Below are positions 55,407 through 64,000 of a DNA stretch of 64,000 nt, one piece after another. Made by a program: the position numbers and the translations under genes. Positions within the stretch are counted from its first letter, which is position 1. Every line of letters starts with the position of its first letter. A model generated the notes under the pieces. That model saw only the letters and a program-made list of their open reading frames with translations, searched no databases and was not told the DNA's origin. Source of the stretch: Rhizaria sp. SCN 62-66 (Eukaryota > Rhizaria, unplaced); NCBI GenBank assembly GCA_001724265.1, contig MEDY01000132.1:1-64000 (forward strand). The letters are read 5' to 3'.

Positions 55407-58400
55407 GTGAGGCGGTCGTTCGTCGTGGCTCGCTGCCTGAGTTGCCCCCTCCGTCACCCACTGCCGCGGCCAAAGCAGACGCGACCACTCCAGCAACTGC
55501 TGCACATGCGACGGAACACACGGTAAGGACCGCGGTTACCGGCACAACTGACGCAACCGCTGTGACCGGGTCCAGCGACTCGCTGCCACAGTCGAAGGCG
55601 CAGTCTCGGACGCACTCGCGCTCACAGTCGGTGGTCAAAGTTAAGCCGCACGAGTCAGTGTTGGATGCGGTGAACAACGCTGAAATCAACGAAGCCAGCA
55701 CCATTGACGAAAACGGCGTCGTCGTCAGCAATGTCGTGGGAAGTAGCAAGAACGAGAATGCTGGGACTGTTCTTATGGTGACTCCGCCGACAGCGGCCGC
55801 GGATGTGTTCAGTCAGCAACACCAGCTCACTGTTGATGTTGCCTCGACTTCGGCGGCGACGTCATCCGCCGACAACACTCTCAACAGCAACGCCGCCAAG
55901 AACAATGCCACGAGTAACAATAACAATTATAACCTGAGTGTGGGCTATCACAACCTCAGTGGCAGTGACAAGTTTGCGACCCCATTAGACTCGCGCCAGA
56001 GCCCCTTACACGCACAGTCTGAGCACGGTGTGCAGCTGCACTCCGGCGCCGTTGATGTCAATTCGTCGCCGCTTCCGTTGCCGCAGTCGTTTAGAGCGGT
56101 GAACAACGAGCTGACCAAGAGCGCGAGCGCTGACACTGCCCTGGGCACCAATCTCACGCGCGGCAAGAACAACAGTAGCAGCGGCAGCAGCACCGCGGTG
56201 AGCACGAACGCTCACAGTGACACGCACGCGGGCTTGGTCGCCGCCAGTGACAGCGGCCTCAAGACTGCTGCTCACGGCACGGACGCTCATATCGACGGTC
56301 ACAGTAGTGAAAACAAGGACGCCGCTGCTGGAGCCACTACCACTGCTACGACGGCGTCGACTAAGGCACCCACCGAGGCGACAGCTGCGGCGGCGACGGA
56401 GGCCGCGACTGCTACTACTGCTGTTGACGGCGCTAATGGTGTTGTTTCCCCCAAGGCTAAGGGTGCCAAGTCGAAGGGCAGCGCGAAGTCGGAGTCTAAG
56501 GGTGCCGAATCCGCATCGAACGCCATTGAGGACGCTGTATCTAAGGACCCCGTGTCAAAGGGGGCCGAGTCTGAGGCTGAGTCTAAGGGCTCCAAGCCCA
56601 AGACTGGTGCTGAGAAGGCTGACCATGTAGCTGCTGACGATACCGAGAAGACTGTCGCCGCTGCCGCGACTGGCGCTGTGGCGATTGGAGCCGCTGCCGC
56701 TCTCGCAGCGACCGCCGCTACGGCCGATTCTCATGCGACCGCCACAGACTCTGCTGCCACTCCTGCCGCTGCGAATGCTGTCGCGTCCCCGACCGGCAAG
56801 AAGGCGAAGAAGGACAAGAAAGGCAAAGCCGGCCCCGCCAGCGGAAGCCCCGCGGCCTCTACAAGCGCCAGCGCCAGCGCCCGGTCCAGCCCCGCGGCCA
56901 GCACCGCCGTCTCACGCACCGCGACCGCCACCACCTCGGCACTAGCTGCGACTGCGGCCCCGGCGGTGGCGACAGCGACTGTGATCAAAGCGCCCGTGGC
57001 TCCGCATGCCGCCGCGGCAGCGGTGAACTGTTTCACCTTGCAAGATGACGAATACGCGGAGAAATACGACAAGACCAGTGCCAACGCAGCAGCAAATCAC
57101 GCGACTGAGAAGACGCCTACATCGGCGGTCAACGCCAGCTCGAGCTCTGGTGTCAGCGGCGTCACACTGGAGACGTCGTCGTCTAAGGGTGGCGTTGACG
57201 CGCGCAGTGTAAGCACCCCCTCAGTGCAGCGTAAGGGCGCGTTTGAGATCATCCCGTTAGTCAAGCCGCCCCTGACGCCGCAGGGTACTTACCCCGCGGA
57301 CGGCGCTTACGTCATCGCGACTGACCGCACTTACATCCCCGCGCCGTCTCCCGCACACAGCGATGCAAGCGCCACTTCTGACCGCATGAGCCCCAACGCC
57401 AATGATAAGAGCGTGCACACTAGTGGCCGCAGCAGCAGTCGAAGCTCTCTCAACGCGCTCATCATGCCCCTTAGTCCCAGCAACAGTGCGTACATCGCCC
57501 CCGTGGCGGAGGACGGCAACGACGACGACGCCAACCTCAACGATGACGACGACGACGACGACGACGACGGCGACGGATACGGCGGCGCCAAGGCCCCCAA
57601 GGCCCGCGCGTTTGTGTTCGCGGACGTCGCCGAAAGCAGCGCGCGCGCGGCCGACCCACGCCGCTCCTCTCTCACCACTCTTAACAGCAATAGCAACAGC
57701 AATAACTCCGCTGGCATGAGCGGCGCTACCGCGCGCACGAGCAGTGCCGCCGGCACAAGGCCCACGACGAGCGTGTCCGTTGCGACGCCGCGCAACGCCA
57801 ACGGGACTGAGAAGGTCCCTTCCGTGGCCGCTGCTGAGACTGCTGCTGCTTCGGGAGCGGTTGGCAAGACCGAAAGCACGAAGCGTGCGGCGCAGCGGCG
57901 CGCGATCGAGATCCTGCACTTGGATCCCCGCGGCGGCGTCATCCTGGCCTCGGAGGAGGAGGCCAAGGCGCTGGAGGCCGCAAAGAACATCAAGAACCCC
58001 TTCGCAACCGCACTCAGTAACGCTGCTGACGGCGCGACGGGCGACGCCGCGTCGACAACAACCAGTGTTGGCAAGGATGTCAGTGAGGCGCTCGCACTGG
58101 CGGCCGCCACTGCTAGCCGCGCCCAAACCTCCGCCAGTGCGACGGGAACGGACTCCTCGGAAAACAGCACCGGCGATAGCGGCGCTAGCAGCGGTAAGAA
58201 GAACCGCGTCGTCGTCGACGGCGCTGTGACGCTTAACGCCAGCGACTTCGCCACGGCCGACGAAGTGCTGACATGCGGGCCCAAGGGTGGGCTCGGCGAG
58301 GGCGCCTGCCTCGCCCCGTCGCTTAAGTCGTTCGTGGCGAGCTGGGACGCGCAGCTGGAGAAGAAGTTTCCCCTTGCACACGGCCCGTCGTTCGAGTCGG

Positions 58401-61400
58401 ACCTGCGCTCGCTGGCCAAGCGCCGCCAGAGCCGCAGCGTGACTCTGCAGCAGCGGCTCGCCACGGGCTCGTTACCGCCACAGACGTCTCTGCTAGTCGT
58501 GATTGCTGTGCACGGCCTGCACACGGTCGCCGCGGCAACGGAAATCGCGCGCACCGCCGCCGCCGAGGCCGCCGCGGCGGCGGTGACCGCGGCTGGCGGC
58601 AACAGCAAGAAGGCGGCGGCCGCGTTCGCCGCCGAGATGGCCAAGTCGGCCGCCCCCGGTGCCGTGGTGCCGATGGTGCCGCTGCCGATTATGGTCGAGT
58701 TCCAGCGCCTGCGCGCGCACCGCTCGACGCTGCACGACCCCAGCGGCGGGAGTAGCGCGGCGGCGGACAAGTCCGCTGTGGCGACCGAGGATTCCGAGTA
58801 TGAGACCACTGTTCGCACTCCAGGTATGTTCAATAAGTGTCCCGCTTCTACCGCTTATAAGCACCATCACTCTGTTTTCTTTTGCTATGTTGTGAAACTA
58901 ACAATGACTTATCCACCGTGTATAATTTAACTTCGAAGCCTTCATCTCATTGATATATCTTGCTTTTCTCTTTGTTTCCCGTTTGCTTCACAACAACAGG
59001 CCGCGCAGTGCCCATCTTCTCCGAGCCTGGCTCCGGCGGCTTCTTCACCGGTTCCCAGTCCTTCGCGCCGTTGTTGCTGCCCGCCTGGTCGCTGTGCCGC
59101 GACGAGCTCGACCGGCCTGTGCGCGTGCGCGTGCTGTACGCGCCGCTGTCCCCCGCGGAGAACATGCTGGCGGCGACGCTCTCGCCCCAGAGCGACACGG
59201 CGGCACTGGCGAGCGCAACCGCCGCGGCCGCCGCGAGCGCGGCGAGTGTGGGCGCCAAGTACGGCAATTTCCCCGTTATGGCGGCGGTTAAGACTAGTGT
59301 GCGTGAGATTCTGCTCAAGTCTGGCATTAGCGGCAACTTGGCGACGATGGATCTGTTGTCGCCGTTGCCGCCGTTCGTGCAGCAAGTTAAGCCGCTGGCT
59401 GATTACCACCATAAGTTGCTGCCGAACAACAATAAAAGCACGAGTACGGGTCTCGCGCTAAGTACCCCCTTAGAGGTGAACGGGTACTCAGACGGCTTGA
59501 CTTCGTGGTCTCTGCCCTTACACCACAACTCGACCCCCTTAGACGACCTCATCGCCCAGGGCCACAAGCCGGCTCGCTCCTTCCCGCTCGCTTCCTATAT
59601 CAACAACAACAGCGCCAGCGCTACTAGCTCCGGCGGCAGTAGCAAGAAGCAGAGCCCTTCTGTCACCGCGAGCGTGAGCGCGAGCAGGGCGTCGCTGACG
59701 CTGCACGTGTGCTCCCTCATGGCGCCCCGGTCGCTGCCCCTGCTCGTCACCATCGGCAACGCGCTCGCGCTGTCGCAGTCGCTCGCCGTCGTGCAGGGTC
59801 AGTGCGAGTACTTCACGCGTTCGCACGCCCGCCCGCTGGCGCTCGCTCTGCCGTCACAAGCGCAGTCACTCGTGCTGCCCTCCGCGGCCGCCGCGCGCGC
59901 CGCCGTCAGTGCGCGCGCGTTGGAGCTGCAGTTGCGTGAGATCGTCGACCTGATTGCGGCGTTGTCGCTGTTTTCGATCAAGGGACAAAGCAAGAAGGTC
60001 TGGGGCGCGCGTGCAGATGCCATGATCGCACTTAAGCAAGCCGCCGGCCCTTCGGGCACACCGGGCGGCTTAACTTTGAGCAACATCAACAGCCTCAGCG
60101 CAAGTCCCAGCGACGACGAGGACATCTACCACGACGACAACGTCAACGTCGGCGCTTACGACGACGATGACGACGGCGACGGCGATGGATACGAACGTGG
60201 TGACCGTGTGCGCGGCTTAGCTTCCAACCGCAACAGCGGACGCTTGTCGACGTCATCGCGCAAATTCCGCCCTACCACGAGCTCTTCTGCGCATTCCACC
60301 AGCTCTGACACGTATAACTCTGCGGCGTCGTCGCGTTCCTTTGCGACGCAGCGGCAGAAGCGTCTGTCAGCGCGTGCCAGCGCAGATGCCGTCGACAAGT
60401 CCAAGAAAGTCATCGAAAACGCCGCGAAAACGGCTGTTATGGTCGAGGACCCCGTTGTCAAGACACTGCGTGCGTCGTACGACCGGCTGCTAGCGCTGTT
60501 GCCGCGCGCGATGTGTGTCGGCGTTGCCGACGCGCGGGTGCTGGTCGAGCAACTGATCACTGCAATCACGAGTAGTAGCGGTGGTAGAGCAAGAAATAGC
60601 GGCGGCAACAGTGCAAACTCGGTCAAGGTCGCTGCGTACGAGAAGGTGACCGCACAGCTGAAGCTGTTGGCGCCCGCGACGATCCCGCAGACGCTGTGCA
60701 AACACCGCTGCACCGCGCATGCGCCTCTGTACGGAACCCAAGCCGCCAACCCGAACGTCCTCCCCGCGTCTTCCTCGAACAAAAGTCAAGCCGCTGTGTC
60801 CGCCTCCGGTCTCGCCGGCGCGGCGTCCGCGGGCGCGAGCGCGAGCGCCAGTGCAGGCATCAGCGTCAGCACTGGCGGCGCGCTGCTGCGGCCGGAGTGG
60901 CCGGTCTCGCGCGCGCTGCTGCTGGAGCCGGAGACGGGCGTGTTCGTCTCGACAGATCCCACCGTGACGGCGGGCGTGATCACAACAGCCGCCACGCACC
61001 GGCCGACCACTGTCCACAGCAACGCCCCGGCCGGTGCGCAGAGCGGCGGCAAGCAGCAGTTCCGCTCGGTGGTGCCCCTGCCGCTGTACACGCTGCTGAG
61101 CGGCGTCGGCCTCGGCGCGAAGCCCTTCTTGGAGCCGCTGCCAATGCCCCTGCTTGGTTTCCCTCACGTTGTGCAACTGCGCGTCAGCGGCCTGAAGTTA
61201 GGCCGCCCTCTGGCGATACAACAGGGCGTTGTGCTGACGACGGCGGCCAAGAACAAGCGCGCGCTCGAAGCCGCAGCGGCACTGACTGGCGGCGGCGCTG
61301 CTGGTGACGCCTTAAGCAACGCTAACGTTAAGGCGCTGCAGCCGCTGTGCTATTTCCTCCAGGTTCTCACTCTCGACCGCGTTGCGAATCGGACGCCGAC

Positions 61401-63576
61401 GACGGCGGCCGCGCAGCCGGAGGACCTGACGCTTGCGGCGCGCGCGCGGGCTCGGATCCCCCACGGCCAGCTCGTGTCGGCGTCCACTGCAGAGTACGTG
61501 GCCGTGGGGGACCTAGACGAGCAGGCCGAGAGTGTATACGCGCCGTCGGCCGCGGCCACTGCGGCGGCGACCAAGGCGATGGGTGGCGTGTTCTTCAACG
61601 ATTTGGTCAGCACAATGCCGCCAGTGCTGCCGATCCACGTCCGCACTGCTCTGGCCTATGAGGCTGCTGAGGCGACAAACGTCGCAGCTCCTTCCGCGTT
61701 CGCGCCGGCGCTGCTTGCTCTCCGCCAGCTTCTGCAGAGCCAGAGCCAGGATTCCTCTTCCTCCGGCGGTGTGTCGCCGCTGCTGCCGGAATCAGTTGCG
61801 ACGCCGGCGCCGTTGATCCAGGCCGTCATCCAGCAAGACGCCTCGAAACGGCTTTCGAACGGCAGCAGCGGCGCGTCCGGCAGCAACGGCGGTGGGAGCG
61901 ACGGCGCCGCGAGCGCTGACGCTGACGGCGAAGCGGCTGCTGCTGCGGCGGCCGCGGTGGCTGCCGCCGAGGCGCGTGCGTGGCTGTCGCTGTCAACAGT
62001 GCCGGCGCACGCGATGTCCAAGGGCCGCGACGCGACCGCGGCCGTGGAGGCCGCAAGCGGGCGCTGGGAGTGGCGCCAGATCCACTTCTCGGAGCTCGCG
62101 GTGTGCTTTTCCAAGGCGCAACAGCAGCACTTGCAGGCACAGGCGCTGGCGCAGAGCGGGGGCGGCGCGGGCAACGGGAGTAGTCTTTCTAATCCCGTGG
62201 CGACGGCGAACGCGACTGCGGCCAGCGGCGTAAACCCAGTGTTTGCGCCTGTGATGCTGCACACGAACATGCTCCGCGGTAACTTCTTCGCGCCGATCAT
62301 GCTCCGCGTCTTCCGCCAAAAGCCCACTGCTATTGCTGCTGCTAACAACAGCAACCGCAGTAATACTGGTGAAGACGATGACGATGAGGAGGGTGGCCGT
62401 TCTGCGCCCTCTAGAACCGGTGCTACACTGGTCGGCTATGTTATCACGACGTTATTCGAGCTGCTGACACAGCAAGCCATCACTAAGATGCAAGCTGTGC
62501 AAGATAAACTCAAGCCGCCTGCCGCCGCGAAGGCTGCCAAGTCACCCGCCAGCGCCAGCGACTCTAGCAGTCCTATCAGCGAGGTTCTCACATCGACCAG
62601 TCTAAGTACCCCGCCCTGGCGTCTAAGTACCCCGCGTCTCGCTAACGCCTTCTGGGGCGCCGACTACACGAGCTCCAGTCTGAGCACGGGCGCCGGCGCC
62701 GCCGCCCCGGCCACGGCGACGGCGGCCACCGCCGAGCCCGACGCGGAGGGCGATGCGACGGCCTACGACGCCAGCCGCGATCGCGCACTCTCGCTTGCCA
62801 AGTCCACCGCCAACGCCTCGGGCACGCCCGCCGCCGCGCAGGTCCCGTTCGAGCTTACGGAGGCGAGCGCGGCGTTCGCGGCGGCCGGTCCGGCCGCGGC
62901 GGCGCGCGCGCTAGGCGAGCGCACTAGCGGCGGCGGCGCCGTGGGCTGGGAGTCCGAGTCCGTGGCAGTCACGTTCGCGCTCGAAAACGAGGGCGACCGC
63001 AAGTTCTGGGCCAAGAAGCAGGCCGCCGCGCTGCGCAAACTGCAGAAGAAGGCTGCGGCCGCGGCGGCCAACAGCGCCAGCGGCACCAGCACTGGCACTG
63101 GCTACATCGGGGCTGGCAGCAACACGGTGACCCCGAGAGCGACTGCGGCGGCGGCGGCGGCCGCCGCGAGCGTGACCGCCGCTCCCGGCACTGCTGCGGG
63201 CACCGGGTACAGCAACAGTGGGCGGCTGCGGGTCGGCGTGTCGGTCTGGAGCGCGTGGGAGGACTGCTACACTGATGACGACGTCGCGCCCGCTGTCGTA
63301 CTCAAGTCCGCGCACGACAGGCTGGAGATCGCGCGCGCGTATGGGTGGGCGCTGGGGCTCAAGACGCCCGATGACGTCATCGGCAAAGTGGCGGAGCTGC
63401 CTGTGCGCACGCACGAGTGGACGCGCATGCAGTTACAGCAGCAGCAACAGCAGCTGCGGCGCGGCCACACCGCGGCCGCCGCAGGGGGGTCGGCGGCGGC
63501 AAGCGGGGAGTTTGACAAGAGGGAGAAGAAGGAGAAGAAAGAAAAGAAGGAAAAGAAAGAGAAGAAGCACGAGTAA
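54028..63576 (+). CDS. 3,082-aa low-complexity protein with C2-like domains
   Basis: Exons 54028-54030 (the ATG alone), 54155-58823 and 59000-63576; introns phase 0 (GTACGA...CCAG) and phase 1 (GTATGT...ACAG). The first half is Ala/Ser/Thr/Asn/Gln-rich and has an Ala/Gly hydrophobic stretch near 55215-55310 that could be a weak membrane segment. From ~58470 a C2-like fold appears: LLVVIAVHGLHT, PIMVEFQRLR, YETTVRTPGRAVPIF, GSQSFAPLLLPAW and RPVRVRVLYAP; the second intron falls inside it. A further one begins at ~61145 (FPHVVQLRVSGLKL) and, after low-complexity inserts, ends at ~62230-62470 with NPVFAPVMLHTN, FFAPIMLRVFRQKP and LVGYVITTLFELL, the order seen in copine C2B domains. No von Willebrand A domain follows. 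The C-terminus is a KKEKK repeat. A membrane-binding scaffold is the likely role; the C2 calls are by pattern only. Ends in TAA. Confidence 0.6.
54377..54418 (+). repeat. (AGC)14 microsatellite encoding Ser14
   Basis: Fourteen uninterrupted AGC codons encode a Ser run near the start of the C2 gene. Uninterrupted codons suggest a young, probably length-variable repeat. Confidence 0.95.
55370..55405 (+). repeat. (CAG)12 microsatellite encoding Gln12
   Basis: Twelve pure CAG codons in the C2 gene. Many other polyQ tracts in the window mix CAG and CAA, so this one is likely more recent. Confidence 0.95.
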
Positions 63577-64000
63577 TCTTGACTGACGGCAGTGAATCGA
63601 GTCAGTTAAGTTACTTTACGTAGCGATGCTTTTGTCATGTGATGCTTCGAAGTACTTCCGCTTGTATTATCTTGGTTTGATTTTTTTGTCTAATGACACA
63701 CTATGTTGTCTGGTATTGTGCTTATTTTGTAAACTACCCTTATTCATTATTACTATTATCATCACTACTATTGTCTGTTTCATTTGAAAGCCGTGTCTGT
63801 GTTTGACGATTACCAGTGGCTGCTACGTGAACTTGTTTGTTTTATAGCCACCCCTTTTGCTCATTGACAGTACTTAGTGTATTGTTTACGCATTTATTTA
63901 GCTCTTGTCTAACATCTGACGAACATTACCCATGTGTAACGTCGACTCTTACGCATCTCCTGGATTTGTATTAAGCTTAACATCTTTTGGTGCTCGATGC
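63577..64000. other. 3' flank of the C2 gene
   Basis: AT-rich sequence after the TAA, T-rich on this strand. No feature is recognised before the window ends. Confidence 0.5.

Noticed and set aside
1-64000. tRNA, rRNA, CRISPR array, transposon or viral insert
   Set aside because: Looked for cloverleaf-like arms, repeat-spacer patterns, terminal repeats and polymerase or integrase motifs; none was recognised.

Overview
The window is nuclear DNA of a unicellular eukaryote whose lineage I cannot name. Exons are very GC-rich and full of Ala, Gln, Ser, Asn, Gly and Asp runs. Introns (116-232 nt) and intergenic DNA are AT-rich. Spliceosomal GT-AG introns are supported at 18 places by joins that keep the reading frame, and a DZIP1-type ciliary protein suggests a flagellated cell. 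No rRNA, tRNA, transposon, CRISPR or bacterial operon structure was seen.

Layout, left to right: (1) an EF-hand-like protein, + strand, 463-3033; (2) a giant protein with repeated WH2-like actin-binding motifs, + strand, 4254-10083, interrupted by an in-frame TAG at 6007; (3) a 2,902-residue protein with a degenerate kinase-like region and a Cys-rich tail, - strand, 10795-19665; (4) a seven-exon DDX6/DHH1 RNA helicase, - strand, 21887-24140; (5) a giant multiple inositol polyphosphate phosphatase, + strand, 25472-29503; (6) a papain-family protein that has lost its catalytic residues, - strand, 30007-31260; (7) a HEATR3/SYO1-like ribosomal-protein import adaptor, + strand, 32501-35728; (8) an IQ-motif coiled-coil protein, - strand, 36237-41159, also interrupted by an in-frame TAG at 37869; (9) a DZIP1 homologue with an added C2-like region, - strand, 43233-49809; (10) an SLC35F6-type transporter, - strand, 50327-52391; (11) a 3,082-residue protein with C2-like domains, + strand, 54028-63576.

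The genes are independent transcription units with no operon logic. Some themes link them: cytoskeleton or cilium (WH2 protein, IQ protein, DZIP1 and perhaps the EF-hand protein), RNA and ribosome metabolism (DDX6, SYO1), and endomembrane function (SLC35F6, MINPP1, secreted protease-like protein).

Four genome-level signals stand out. First, the only two TAG codons that end long reading frames both sit inside genes that continue in the same frame, while all eleven genes terminate at TAA or TGA; UAG may be a sense codon or be read through. Second, the 10-mer GGCTTRACTT occurs about 27 times, on both strands and in several reading frames, inside exons of unrelated genes. Third, two further oligomers (around GTCTAAGTACCCC and GTGACCGTGAGC) behave in a similar way. 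Fourth, 5' splice sites read GTACG in 13 of 18 introns instead of GTAAGT. All counts were made by eye.
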